Source: an uncultured Corynebacterium sp. (lineage in GTDB: Bacteria; Actinomycetota; Actinomycetes; Mycobacteriales; Mycobacteriaceae). From it: a stretch of 22,382 bases of DNA. Location of the stretch: NCBI RefSeq assembly GCF_902489365.1, contig NZ_CABTZR010000037.1, positions 1 through 22,382 of the forward strand, written 5' to 3'. A model generated the notes under the pieces. The model had not been told where the DNA came from, ran no database searches, and worked only from the letters and a program-made list of their open reading frames with translations. Below, one piece after another: positions 8,670-16,658 of the stretch. Within the stretch, counting starts at the first letter, position 1; each line of letters starts with the position of its first letter. A program made the translations under genes and the position numbers.

Positions 8670-9638
8670 CTAGTCTTCGCGTACCCGGAGGACGATCGAG
8701 CCGGTGGTCTTGCGCTCTTGGAGGTCGCGGTGGGCCTGAGCAGCTTCGGCGAGCGGATACTCCGCGGAGATGCGGAAATCGAGGTCGCCCTCGATGACCG
8801 CCTGAACAACAGCCTGAGCACGCATCTGGAACTCGCCTTCCTGGGAGGTCCAGGCACCGAGTGAGGGGCGGGTAAGGAAAATGGAACCGTGCTTATTAAG
8901 CAGCTGCGGGTCCATCGGCGGGACGGGGCCCGACGCGGCGCCGAAAAGTGCGACCGTGCCGCGTGGGCGCACAACTTCGAGAGACTCATTGAAAGTGGCT
9001 TTGCCGACGCCGTCGTAGACCACGTCGACGCCGCGCCCGCCATTGTGACGACGTACCTGCTCTGCCAAGCCACTGCTGTAGCGGAACACGTGGTCCGCGC
9101 CCGCGCCATAGGCCAGCTCTTCCTTCTCATCCGTGGAGACCACGGAATAGACGGTGGCGCCCAAAGACTTGGCCATCTGGGTGAGGATCAAGCCCACGCC
9201 GCCCGCACCGGCAGTGATCAGACAGGACGCGCCTTCCCCCAGCTGATACACACCGTGGGTGAGGTAGTGCGCCGTCATCCCCTGCAGGAGCATCGAACCG
9301 GCGACGGCGGAAGGAATCTCGTCCGGGACGGCCACCACGCGGTCACGCGGCACGCAGACTTGCTCCGCATAGGAGCCGAAAGCGTGATCCCAGGCCACCA
9401 TCGTGCCCGGGGCGATTTCCCCCTGGGGGTCGTGCACAACGCGCCCGGTTCCTTCGAGTCCGATGATGAACGGCACGGAGGCGTTGTAGATGCCTTCGCG
9501 GTAGTAGGTATCGATGTAGTTGACACCGGCCACGGAGACGTCGACAAGCAGCTGCTCCTTCGTCGGCGTGGGGGATTCTACCTCGGCGTAGGTGAGGACC
9601 TCGGGTCCTCCGGTCGTGGTCACCTGAATAGCATGCAT
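8670..9638 (-). CDS. qor: NADPH:quinone oxidoreductase (zeta-crystallin-like MDR family)
   Basis: 322-residue medium-chain dehydrogenase/reductase. The N-terminal GroES-like domain contains AGVNYIDTYYREGIY (about 37-51) and GLEGTGRV (about 59-66), the quinone-reductase pattern. It lacks the zinc ligands of alcohol dehydrogenases. The Rossmann domain has TAGAGGVGLILTQMAK (about 142-157), the NADPH-binding AGxxGVG form. Family members reduce quinones with one electron, but the physiological substrate here is unknown. There is no Shine-Dalgarno before the ATG at 9638, and a TAGCCT box 7 nt upstream suggests a leaderless transcript. It stands between ctaB and ctaA, a neighbourhood conserved in related genera. 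Confidence 0.9.
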   Translation of the reverse strand: MHAIQVTTTGGPEVLTYAEVESPTPTKEQLLVDVSVAGVNYIDTYYREGIYNASVPFIIGLEGTGRVVHDPQGEIAPGTMVAWDHAFGSYAEQVCVPRDRVVAVPDEIPSAVAGSMLLQGMTAHYLTHGVYQLGEGASCLITAGAGGVGLILTQMAKSLGATVYSVVSTDEKEELAYGAGADHVFRYSSGLAEQVRRHNGGRGVDVVYDGVGKATFNESLEVVRPRGTVALFGAASGPVPPMDPQLLNKHGSIFLTRPSLGAWTSQEGEFQMRAQAVVQAVIEGDLDFRISAEYPLAEAAQAHRDLQERKTTGSIVLRVRED

Positions 9639-9645
9639 GGTGTCT

Positions 9646-9651
9646 AGGCTA
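9646..9651 (-). promoter_or_regulatory. Candidate -10 box of qor (leaderless)
   Basis: TAGCCT on the minus strand, 7 nt before the qor ATG, in a stretch without any Shine-Dalgarno. The spacing would place the transcription start at or very near the A of ATG. Confidence 0.45.
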
Positions 9652-9675
9652 AACGAAGCCGCGGGCTCCGCGCAG

Positions 9676-9720
9676 CAAAAAGCGCCGCCATCCTCACTTC
9701 CTGGTGAGAACGACGGCGCT
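9676..9720 (-). terminator. Intrinsic terminator of ctaA
   Basis: Read on the minus strand, an AGCGCCG...CGGCGCT stem encloses CTCAC/GTGAG. The five bases between them on each side can also pair if G-U pairs are allowed, giving about 17 bp around a 6-nt loop (CAGGAA). TTTTT follows (plus 9676-9680). It lies 44 bp after the ctaA stop and before the qor promoter, so it separates the two genes. Confidence 0.9.
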
Positions 9721-9764
9721 GGGAGTAGCTGTCTTAATGGCTTTACTCGCTCTTTTGGCTCTGC

Positions 9765-10778
9765 CTAGCTGTGAGCAGCGGGGACGTTCTCGTCACCGCG
9801 CTGGGCAGTGCTGGGAGTAGCGTCATCAACGGCGCCCACGCGGCGCAACCCATGCGCCCACAGCAGGGCCGTAAACGCGGTAACCACCGAAGACATGCCC
9901 ACGTGGAAAGGCACGGTCCAGCGCGGGATGTGCAAATAGAACTGGGTGACACCGATAGCCCACTGGATGACGATGCAGGCAATGAGCACCCAGCCGGCCT
10001 TCTTGGCCACCTTGGGAGCGCCGGTGCGGTGCAGGAGGAAGACCACGATGAGGGTCAGGGCCAAGTAGACGTACATGCAGACCGCGTGGATGATGGCCAT
10101 GCCATAGGTGTCCACGCCGAGGCGGCCCTCCATGCCCACGCCGGCATCACCGGAGTGGGTACCCGAGCCAGTCACAAACGTACCCGTGAGCAGAACGATG
10201 GACAGGGCCACAGTGGCCACCACCGCGAGGGTGCGCACCGCGGCGGGAAAGAGGCGAGTGGGAGCGCCGTCATCGGGTTCATTGATGCGCGAAAACAGCA
10301 TGGCCGCGATCCACACCAAGACCATCGACGGGAGGAAGTGAATCGCCACCGCCCACCAGGACAGATTTAGTTTCACCGACAGGGCACCGATCAATGCCTG
10401 CACCACGATTCCCGCGAGACCCGCCCAGGCATAGACCTTGAGCTCCTTGCGGCGCTGCGCCTTGTGAACGACCACGATGCTGGCGATGGCTGCCGCCCCG
10501 ACAACGAAGGTCAGCAGGCGGTTACCGAACTCAATGGCCTGGTGCAGCATGGGAGCCGCACCCTCAAGGGGCACCAAGGAGCCGGGGTGGCAGTTGGGCC
10601 AGGAGACGCAACCAAGGCCGGAGCCGGTTACGCGCACGATGGAGCCCGACACTGTAATGCCGCCCTGGCAGAGCAGGAGGATGAGCGCGACGATGCGCTG
10701 CGTCTTCACCGAGGGACCGGTGGACGGTGCAGCGGGCTCGGTGGAACGTTGAGAGGAGGAAATATTGGCGGTACTCAC
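9765..10778 (-). CDS. ctaA: Heme A synthase
   Basis: Converts heme O to heme A by oxidising its C8 methyl group in the plasma membrane. The 337-residue protein has eight likely hydrophobic segments and the features of the family: an extracytoplasmic cysteine pair, Cys57 and Cys63, in GLGCVSWPNCHPG, and candidate heme-ligand or redox histidines at His79 (HQAIEFGNR), His147 (IHFLPS), His231 (AIIHAVCM) and His292 (PFHVGMSS). A polar N-terminus of about 28 residues precedes the first membrane segment. The start is GTG at 10778 without a clear Shine-Dalgarno; a TAGGCT box 8 nt upstream suggests leaderless transcription. A strong terminator follows. Confidence 0.95.
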   Translation of the reverse strand: MSTANISSSQRSTEPAAPSTGPSVKTQRIVALILLLCQGGITVSGSIVRVTGSGLGCVSWPNCHPGSLVPLEGAAPMLHQAIEFGNRLLTFVVGAAAIASIVVVHKAQRRKELKVYAWAGLAGIVVQALIGALSVKLNLSWWAVAIHFLPSMVLVWIAAMLFSRINEPDDGAPTRLFPAAVRTLAVVATVALSIVLLTGTFVTGSGTHSGDAGVGMEGRLGVDTYGMAIIHAVCMYVYLALTLIVVFLLHRTGAPKVAKKAGWVLIACIVIQWAIGVTQFYLHIPRWTVPFHVGMSSVVTAFTALLWAHGLRRVGAVDDATPSTAQRGDENVPAAHS

Positions 10779-10786
10779 GGCTATTC

Positions 10787-10792
10787 AGCCTA
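10787..10792 (-). promoter_or_regulatory. Candidate -10 box of ctaA (leaderless)
   Basis: TAGGCT on the minus strand lies 8 nt before the ctaA GTG, and TTGGTT lies 19 bp further upstream as a possible -35. No Shine-Dalgarno is visible between box and start. Confidence 0.45.
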
Positions 10793-10860
10793 CCGCCCGG
10801 CCCCATCCGGGAACCAATATCGACGGGTGGGTCACACCACGCAAGGGAGAAGAATCACTT

Positions 10861-11622
10861 TTAACCCTCGAAGCGGAACCAACGCACCGCGGCAAACGAC
10901 GCCACCGCTGCCCACCCCACGAGGACAAGGAGCTCAATGCCCGGGAAGGAACCGTTCAGCGCGGTATCAAGGCCCGCGGCCAACGCCACTGTGGGAACCA
11001 GAGTCAGCGCCCCATTATCTCCAAGGCCTTGGGAAAACATGACCCACCCCACGGTGCCGAGGAAGACAAACCAAATGAGGTTGGCCACCGCCAAGACCAC
11101 CTCGGAGCTCAGCGTTCCCCCGAGCAGTAGACCTAAGGCCGTAAACGTGGCCACACCCAAGGTGAGGGTGAGTACGCCAATGGCCGCACCCCCAGCGGTG
11201 ATGCGCAGTCCCAGGAAGGCGGCAACCGTTCCCAAGACGAGGACCTGAAGCACCACCATCGACAGCACACCAAGGATCTTTCCGACCACGATGGCCCAGG
11301 CCGGGACCCCCGATGCGCCGGTGCGCTTCAGAGCACCATAGCGACGGTCGAAGGCCAAGGAGATGGCCTGACCTGTGAAACCGGAGGAGGTCGCTGCAAC
11401 GGCCAGCACCATGGGGAAGATTTCCTCCACGCCGTGGCCGGTGCTGTCTTGCATTGTCGCGGCGCCGATCAGGATGGCCACAGGGATGATGATGCTCAGC
11501 AGCTGCTGCTCACCGTGGCGCAGCATCAGCTTGGATTCGATAGCCCCTTGGGCACGTGCCATGGCTGCTACTCCCACGCGCTGCGGGTGCGGGCTAAAAG
11601 TGCCGGGTGCGAAGGTGCTCAT
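10861..11622 (-). CDS. ABC-2 type exporter permease
   Basis: 253-residue integral membrane protein with about six hydrophobic segments (roughly 41-57, 67-85, 107-135, 139-165, 170-195 and 225-245) and an ABC-2 permease fold. A short hydrophilic region (about 88-105, DRRYGALKRTGASG) matches the cytoplasmic loop that couples to the ATPase in this class. It is the membrane partner of the ATPase encoded 61 bp upstream. The substrate cannot be read from the sequence; annotation as drug export (DrrB-like) would be by homology only. ATG at 11622 with AAGGAGA upstream. It appears to end the mptB-ATPase-permease unit. The 82-bp gap before ctaA has a small CCCGG/CCGGG dyad but no T-run. Confidence 0.85.
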   Translation of the reverse strand: MSTFAPGTFSPHPQRVGVAAMARAQGAIESKLMLRHGEQQLLSIIIPVAILIGAATMQDSTGHGVEEIFPMVLAVAATSSGFTGQAISLAFDRRYGALKRTGASGVPAWAIVVGKILGVLSMVVLQVLVLGTVAAFLGLRITAGGAAIGVLTLTLGVATFTALGLLLGGTLSSEVVLAVANLIWFVFLGTVGWVMFSQGLGDNGALTLVPTVALAAGLDTALNGSFPGIELLVLVGWAAVASFAAVRWFRFEG

Positions 11623-11683
11623 GGAGCTTCTCCTTGTTCGAACAACATGATGAAAGAATCGGGGTGAATGGCCGAGGACGGTT

Positions 11684-12598
11684 CTAACTGCGCATGTCGC
11701 GGCCCGTGAGGTCGAGGAAGACTTCCTCGAGATTTCGGTGCGAGGTGTGCAGGTTGCGGAGGATGACGTTTTGCGCGGCCAAGCATGAAGCCAGCGCTGC
11801 GATGCCGGCGGGGCTGGCCTCCGAGGTGAGACGGTAGTGCAGTGGGCGGAGAGCTTCCGCCGCGATGCCGGCGTCGCGCAGCGCCTCGAGGTCCACCGGT
11901 GTTGCGGTATCGAAATTCACCTGCGGAACATCGGCCGAGTCCGTCAGCGATGCTGCGGTGCCGCTTGCCACGAGCTGGCCGTGGTCGATGATTACGACGC
12001 GGTCGCTGAGCGCTTCCGCCTCATCCATGAGGTGCGTGGTGAGGATGACGGTTACGCCATCGGCCCGGAGGGCGCGGATGAGGTCCCACACGGCAAGGCG
12101 CGACTGGGCATCCATGCCCGCGGTAGGTTCATCGAGAAAGACCAACTCTGGGCGCCCGATGATCGCTAGGGCTAGGGAGAGGCGCTGTTGTTGCCCGCCA
12201 GACAGGCGGCGGTAGCTGCTCTTCACCACCCCGCGCAGTCCGAGCGTGTCCAGCAGCCACTCCGGGTCCAAGGGATTCTCGTTATAGGAGGCGCTAAGCT
12301 CAAGCATCTCCTTGACTTTGATTCCGGAATAGGAGCCGCCGCCCTGCAGCATGATGCCGATGCGGGAGCGCACAGCGTCGGGATTGTGCGAGGGGTTAAG
12401 CCCCAGCACTTCAATGCGGCCCGAAGTGGGCTTCTTGAAACCCTCACACATCTCGATAGTGGTGGTCTTACCTGCGCCGTTCGGGCCCAGCAAGCACAGG
12501 ATCTCGCCGTAGTTGGCGTGGAAACTCAGCCCATTCACTGCGTTGACGTCGCCATAGGTCTTCATGACGTTATCCAAGACAAGAGCTGATGTAGTCAC
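11684..12598 (-). CDS. ABC-2 type exporter ATP-binding protein
   Basis: 304-residue DrrA/CcmA-type ATPase. It has Walker A GPNGAGKTT (38-46), a Q-loop near MLQGG (83-87), signature LSGGQ (132-136), Walker B LVFLDEP (152-158) and the switch His189 in TTHLMDEAEAL, followed by a C-terminal regulatory extension of about 90 residues usual for this class. It powers the permease encoded next. The GTG start at 12598 comes only 6 bp after the mptB stop and has no clear Shine-Dalgarno, which points to translational coupling with mptB. The same trio (Rv1459c-Rv1457c) is found in M. tuberculosis. The substrate is unknown; the link to mptB makes an envelope glycolipid or its precursor thinkable, as inference only. 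Confidence 0.9.
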   Translation of the reverse strand: MTTSALVLDNVMKTYGDVNAVNGLSFHANYGEILCLLGPNGAGKTTTIEMCEGFKKPTSGRIEVLGLNPSHNPDAVRSRIGIMLQGGGSYSGIKVKEMLELSASYNENPLDPEWLLDTLGLRGVVKSSYRRLSGGQQQRLSLALAIIGRPELVFLDEPTAGMDAQSRLAVWDLIRALRADGVTVILTTHLMDEAEALSDRVVIIDHGQLVASGTAASLTDSADVPQVNFDTATPVDLEALRDAGIAAEALRPLHYRLTSEASPAGIAALASCLAAQNVILRNLHTSHRNLEEVFLDLTGRDMRS

Positions 12599-12604
12599 GA
12601 AGTG

Positions 12605-14341
12605 CTAGTTTAGGACACGCACGCCCGCCCTGCGCAAAGCAACCCACCCCACGCCGGCGAGGACGAGGAATGTCACTAAGGCGGCTAGGTAAATAACGAA
12701 GACTGTCCCTGGGGGAAGGCCGAGGCCGCGGGGAAGCACGATGAAACTCATGAACCCGGAATAGATGATCACCGCCATGCGGAAGAAGCGCCGGTTGGCC
12801 CAGGCCGCCAGCGGCAGCACCGCCCACAGGATGTACCAGGGTTGGACGACAGGGAAGAACACCACGAGCACGAGGGTCGATACCCCCAGGCCGCCCACAG
12901 GGTGGATGGCGCCGCGGTAGGTGGCAAAAAGCATGCGGATCATAAAGCCCGCGGCAATGATGACGCCCACAGTGCGGGTGACGGTGAGGATGGCCTCGGT
13001 GTGATCACCCAATCCCAACAGCATCCCGAGGAAGCCGGCGCCGACGCCCACGGAGGTTGTCGCAGACAGCCAGGAGCGGATAGTTGCTGCGCCGCCCTGA
13101 CCGAAAATCCAACCTATGTCGATCCCCGTAATGACAGTGACAGCGGCGATGGACGCTGCGAGCACCAGCAATTGGGTCACGCCAGCGCCAAGCACCGCCC
13201 GCACTGGTGGGATGCCGAGCTTGTCGACGAGCCCGCGCGCCGCCGCCATGCCGACGAAGCCGAGGCCGATAAATCCAGTCACCTTGACCATTCCGGCACA
13301 CGAGATCAGGACGCCAGATGCGATAAACAACGACCATGTTCGCCAGCGGGCATCGTGTACAGCGTTGACCGCCCGCAACCCCAGCTCCACGCCGACGAGC
13401 GCCAGGCCAAGCATGAAGGATTCATTGTGGATGCCTCCGACGAGGTGGAGGATGGTCAAGGGGTTAAGGATGCCCAGCCACAGCGCCGCCTCTGGGGAGA
13501 CTCGGCAGCGCGTAGCCAGCCGGGCGATGGCCCAACCGGCGGCGATGATGCCGACGAGGGAAAGCACCCGGTGTAGGACAACACCCCAGATAATGGAGTC
13601 GTTCGTCAGCCAGCTCACCACCGCCGCTACACCTAGCGCCACCGGGCCATAAGGGGAAGGTGAGTTCGCCCAGATGAACGGGACGGAGCGGGCCAGATCG
13701 TTATCGGCGCCTAGTAGCTCCACCGGACCCGCGGAATAGGGATCGAGCCCTTGAAGCACGATGGAGCCGTTGGCGAGATAGGAGTAAATGTCCTGCGTGA
13801 ACAGGGGAGCGGTCGCTAAAAGCGGGAGAACCCACCCCAGCCAGGTGCGCCACATCTGGCTCTGTGTGACCACCTGGGGCGAGTGGCTAAACCGCCGAAC
13901 CTTGGCCGGCTTCTGCAGACGGAGGGGCGCACCGACTAGCGGTGCCATGCAAATCCAGGCTGTGACCATGAAACCGACCCCGATGAACACGATGGCGGAG
14001 GCTGACTGCAGCATCCGCGTCATGAGCGAGCCAAAAGGCAGAGACTCATAGGGGTTGCCCACCACCGGGAGCGCACCGGCGCCCAATCCGCCGAGCGCAA
14101 TGAGTGACGCACCAATGGTTCCGAGCCAGCGAAGTGTGAACAGCGTGCGCAGCTGGGAGATGGTGCGGCGGTGGGCGTCGCCAAGCGCGGAGCGATCCGC
14201 GCTGTCGGTGAGGTTCGGAAAATCCTGGTGAAGGAGCGCGGAACGGGAACCGGGAACACCCATGCGGGGAAGCTCATCGCGCACGCCCCAGATAACGCGG
14301 GGCAGTCGCCCCGATCGGGTGTAGTCGCGTTCCATATTCAT
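12605..14341 (-). CDS. mptB: Alpha-(1->6)-mannopyranosyltransferase MptB
   Basis: 578-residue GT-C type membrane glycosyltransferase that uses polyprenyl-phosphomannose outside the membrane to build the alpha-1,6-mannan core of lipomannan and lipoarabinomannan. After about 65 polar residues come a dozen or more hydrophobic segments. The extracytoplasmic loop with TQDIYSYLANG (about 181-191) followed by GLDPYSAGP is the acidic GT-C active-site region of the MptA/MptB family. The start is taken as ATG 14341, with a TAAGGT box 8 nt upstream and no good Shine-Dalgarno; ATG 14335 is an alternative two codons in. It is divergent from sufR and is followed at once by the ABC exporter genes. Confidence 0.9.
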   Translation of the reverse strand: MNMERDYTRSGRLPRVIWGVRDELPRMGVPGSRSALLHQDFPNLTDSADRSALGDAHRRTISQLRTLFTLRWLGTIGASLIALGGLGAGALPVVGNPYESLPFGSLMTRMLQSASAIVFIGVGFMVTAWICMAPLVGAPLRLQKPAKVRRFSHSPQVVTQSQMWRTWLGWVLPLLATAPLFTQDIYSYLANGSIVLQGLDPYSAGPVELLGADNDLARSVPFIWANSPSPYGPVALGVAAVVSWLTNDSIIWGVVLHRVLSLVGIIAAGWAIARLATRCRVSPEAALWLGILNPLTILHLVGGIHNESFMLGLALVGVELGLRAVNAVHDARWRTWSLFIASGVLISCAGMVKVTGFIGLGFVGMAAARGLVDKLGIPPVRAVLGAGVTQLLVLAASIAAVTVITGIDIGWIFGQGGAATIRSWLSATTSVGVGAGFLGMLLGLGDHTEAILTVTRTVGVIIAAGFMIRMLFATYRGAIHPVGGLGVSTLVLVVFFPVVQPWYILWAVLPLAAWANRRFFRMAVIIYSGFMSFIVLPRGLGLPPGTVFVIYLAALVTFLVLAGVGWVALRRAGVRVLN

Positions 14342-14349
14342 GACTGTCT

Positions 14350-14355
14350 ACCTTA
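14350..14355 (-). promoter_or_regulatory. Candidate -10 box of mptB (leaderless)
   Basis: TAAGGT on the minus strand ends 8 nt before the mptB ATG. Only a poor AAGG-type sequence, inside the box itself, could serve as a ribosome-binding site, so a leaderless start fits better. Confidence 0.4.
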
Positions 14356-14429
14356 GCGGCTCGGTGGTGAGCAGGAACTAGCTGCCCGCGACACGAAGGA
14401 AAGAGTGGAAATCGGGAATGAATTAAGGA

Positions 14430-14441
14430 ACACTAGTGTTG
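14430..14441 (+). promoter_or_regulatory. Probable SufR operator
   Basis: A perfect 12-bp palindrome, AACACTAGTGTT, lies 38 bp before the sufR GTG, in the sufR-mptB divergent gap. It contains the ACACT half-site I recall for M. tuberculosis SufR (ACACT-N5-TGTGA), here with shorter spacing. A TAGTGT at 14435-14440 within the palindrome could be the -10 box, so binding would block the promoter. This fits autorepression of the suf operon when clusters are sufficient. Confidence 0.65.
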
Positions 14442-14464
14442 TCTAAACAGGGAATCATTCACTC

Positions 14465-14471
14465 AAGGAGG
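14465..14471 (+). promoter_or_regulatory. sufR ribosome-binding site that decides the start
   Basis: AAGGAGG is an almost ideal Shine-Dalgarno, ending 8 nt before GTG 14480. It overlaps the in-frame GTG at 14471, so that upstream codon cannot be served by it. The start at 14480 is therefore preferred. Confidence 0.85.
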
Positions 14472-14479
14472 TGTGCACC

Positions 14480-15190
14480 GTGACGAAGGAGTTACCCAGG
14501 GAGACTCGTTCTACCGAGGGCGATACTCGCCGACACGTCATGTTGTTGCTTCTCAAGGACGGCCCGGTGACGGCGTCGTACTTAGGTGAACGCCTAGGTC
14601 TCTCTGCAGCCGGCATACGCCGGCACTTAGACATTTTGGTGGAGGAAGGACTCACCGAGGTTGTACACCGCCGCCCTTCGGCTCTTCCCGGGCAGTCGGC
14701 AGGCCGTGGCCGCCCCGCCAAGCACTTTCGCCTCACTGATCAAGGCCGTGCCCAATTCGGTCACGCCTATGACCAACTGGCGGCGGAAGCACTCACCGCG
14801 TTGCGGGAAGCGGGTGGGCCCGAGGCGGTCCGGCGCTTTGCCAAAGCCCGCTTCGAACGGCTCGTGGAAGACGTGACCCCTTTGGTAGAGGAAGAAGAAT
14901 CCGTACCTGAGGTGGCGCGTCAGCTGGCCGCTGTGCTTGATGCGCACGGTTACGCGGCCACTGTGACGTCGGTGGGAAATGGAGTACAGATTTGCCAGCA
15001 CCATTGCCCGGTAGCCCATGTGGCGGCTGAGCACCCGGAGTTGTGTGAAGCTGAACAAGAGGTTTTCTCCGCGCTATTAGGCAAACATGTGCAGCCCTTG
15101 GCCTCCATCGCAGATGGCCACGGAATCTGCACCACGAATATCCCCTTAACGCCTGTCCCGCCGTCCGCGGTGGAACGGGAAGAAGACTAA
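14480..15190 (+). CDS. sufR: Fe-S cluster-sensing transcriptional repressor SufR
   Basis: 236 residues from GTG 14480. The N-terminal winged helix-turn-helix spans about residues 16-65 (HVMLLLLKDGPVTASYLGERLGLSAAGIRRHLDIL), followed by a wing with HRRPSALPGQSAGRGRPAKHF. The C-terminal half carries four cysteines, Cys172, Cys176, Cys189 and Cys217, in CQHHCP, ELCEAE and HGICTTN. They are the expected ligands of the cluster that makes SufR a repressor in its holo form in cyanobacteria and mycobacteria. First gene of the suf operon, 22 bp before sufB, so it likely represses its own operon through the palindrome at 14430-14441. A longer start at 14471 would add three residues but is less likely. 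Confidence 0.93.
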   Translation: MTKELPRETRSTEGDTRRHVMLLLLKDGPVTASYLGERLGLSAAGIRRHLDILVEEGLTEVVHRRPSALPGQSAGRGRPAKHFRLTDQGRAQFGHAYDQLAAEALTALREAGGPEAVRRFAKARFERLVEDVTPLVEEEESVPEVARQLAAVLDAHGYAATVTSVGNGVQICQHHCPVAHVAAEHPELCEAEQEVFSALLGKHVQPLASIADGHGICTTNIPLTPVPPSAVEREED

Positions 15191-15212
15191 TCAACATAGA
15201 AAGGAGCGGGCT

Positions 15213-16658
15213 TTGACACAGGCACAACCAGCACCAGGGCTTGAGACCAAGATGAGCGATGATGAGATCATCTCCTCCATCGGTGGCTATGACTATGGCT
15301 GGCACGATTCGGACGCAGCCGGCCAGGCGGCACACCGAGGTTTGAGCGAGGACGTCGTCCGCGATATCTCGGAGAAGAAGAACGAGCCGGAATGGATGCT
15401 TGAGTCTCGCCTCAAGGCACTGCGCGTTTTCAACAAGAAGCCGGTACCCACGTGGGGCCCGGATCTGTCCGACATCGACTTCGACAACATCAAGTACTTT
15501 GTCCGCTCCACTGAGAAGCAGGCCCAAACCTGGGATGACCTGCCGTCAGACATTAAGGAGACCTACGACAAGCTGGGTATTCCGGATGCCGAGAAGAAGC
15601 GTCTAGTCTCCGGTGTTGCCGCCCAGTACGAGTCTGAGGTGGTTTACCACAAGATTCGTGAGGACCTCGAAGCTCAGGGCGTTATCTTCGTTGATACCGA
15701 TACCGCTGTGCGCGAGTACCCGGAGATCCTCCAGGAGTACTTCGGCACGGTCATCCCGGCCGGTGACAATAAGTTCTCCGCGCTGAACAATGCCTGCTGG
15801 TCTGGTGGTTCCTTCGTCTATGTGCCGAAGGGCGTCCACGTGGACATCCCGTTGCAGGCTTACTTCCGCATCAACACGGAGAACATGGGCCAGTTCGAGC
15901 GCACCCTCATCATCGTGGAAGAGGATGCTTACGTCCACTACATCGAGGGCTGCACCGCTCCGATCTACAACTCGGATTCCCTGCACACCGGTGTCATCGA
16001 GATCGTCGTGAAGAAGGGCGGCCGCTGCCGCTACACCACCATTCAGAACTGGTCCACCAACGTCTATAACCTGGTGACCCAGCGTGCCAAGGTCGAAGAG
16101 GGCGGCACCATGGAATGGGTCGATGGCAACATCGGCTCCAAGGTGACCATGAAGTACCCGTCCTGCTGGCTGACCGGCGAGCACGCCAAGGGTGAGGTTC
16201 TCTCCCTGGCTTTCGCGGCGGACAACCAGGTGCAAGACACCGGCTCCAAGATGGTCCACATGGCGCCGAACACCTCCTCCAACATTGTGTCCAAGTCTGT
16301 AGCCCGCAATGGTGGCCGCGCCGCTTACCGTGGTTTGGTGCAGGTTAACGCCAACGCCGCCAATTCCACGGCGAACGTCGAGTGTGACGCCTTGCTGGTG
16401 GACAATAACTCGCGTTCGGATACATATCCGTACAACGATATTCGCAACGACCACGTCACCTTGGGCCACGAGGCAACAGTCTCGCAGGTCTCCGAGGAGC
16501 AGCTGTTCTACCTCATGTCCCGCGGTATCGCCGAGGAAGAGGCCATGGCGATGATCGTGCGCGGCTTCGTTGAGCCGATTGCAAAGGAGCTCCCCATGGA
16601 ATACGCATTGGAGCTCAACCGTCTTATCGAGCTGCAGATGGAAGGATCGGTGGGCTAA
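15213..16658 (+). CDS. sufB: Fe-S cluster assembly scaffold SufB
   Basis: 481-residue core subunit of the SufBCD scaffold on which iron-sulfur clusters are built. The beta-helix domain is recognisable from WSGGSFVYVPKGVHVDIPLQ (196-215) onward. Residues matching the E. coli SufB functional Cys405 and Glu434 are Cys391 (NVECDALL) and Glu420 (GHEATVS). Cys247 (IEGCTAP) is also conserved. No intein is present, unlike the M. tuberculosis homologue. The start is TTG at 15213 with AAAGGAG (15200-15206) at ideal 6-nt spacing. The stop TAA abuts the sufD GTG directly. The C-terminal helices share a 29-nt identical DNA stretch with sufD. Confidence 0.97.
   Translation: MTQAQPAPGLETKMSDDEIISSIGGYDYGWHDSDAAGQAAHRGLSEDVVRDISEKKNEPEWMLESRLKALRVFNKKPVPTWGPDLSDIDFDNIKYFVRSTEKQAQTWDDLPSDIKETYDKLGIPDAEKKRLVSGVAAQYESEVVYHKIREDLEAQGVIFVDTDTAVREYPEILQEYFGTVIPAGDNKFSALNNACWSGGSFVYVPKGVHVDIPLQAYFRINTENMGQFERTLIIVEEDAYVHYIEGCTAPIYNSDSLHTGVIEIVVKKGGRCRYTTIQNWSTNVYNLVTQRAKVEEGGTMEWVDGNIGSKVTMKYPSCWLTGEHAKGEVLSLAFAADNQVQDTGSKMVHMAPNTSSNIVSKSVARNGGRAAYRGLVQVNANAANSTANVECDALLVDNNSRSDTYPYNDIRNDHVTLGHEATVSQVSEEQLFYLMSRGIAEEEAMAMIVRGFVEPIAKELPMEYALELNRLIELQMEGSVG
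16501..16529 (+). repeat. 29-nt direct repeat, copy 1 (in sufB)
   Basis: Encodes the LFYLMSRGI region of SufB and is identical base for base to 17689-17717 in sufD, 1188 bp downstream. It has the same codon phase in both genes. The flanks differ at once on both sides. Confidence 0.9.

Noticed and set aside
11684..12598. Daunorubicin-resistance (DrrAB) system
   Set aside because: Only the general ABC-2 exporter class is supported. Nothing in the sequence shows the substrate, and the mptB linkage argues against reading it as a drug-resistance locus.
15603..16469. 288-codon minus-strand frame opposite sufB, and a similar 327-codon frame opposite sufC (17874-18857)
   Set aside because: Both are antisense shadows caused by high third-position GC of strongly conserved suf genes; they have no ribosome-binding site and no family signature.
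15213..16658. Intein in sufB, as in M. tuberculosis Rv1461
   Set aside because: The frame encodes 481 residues of uninterrupted SufB with no splicing or homing-endonuclease blocks.
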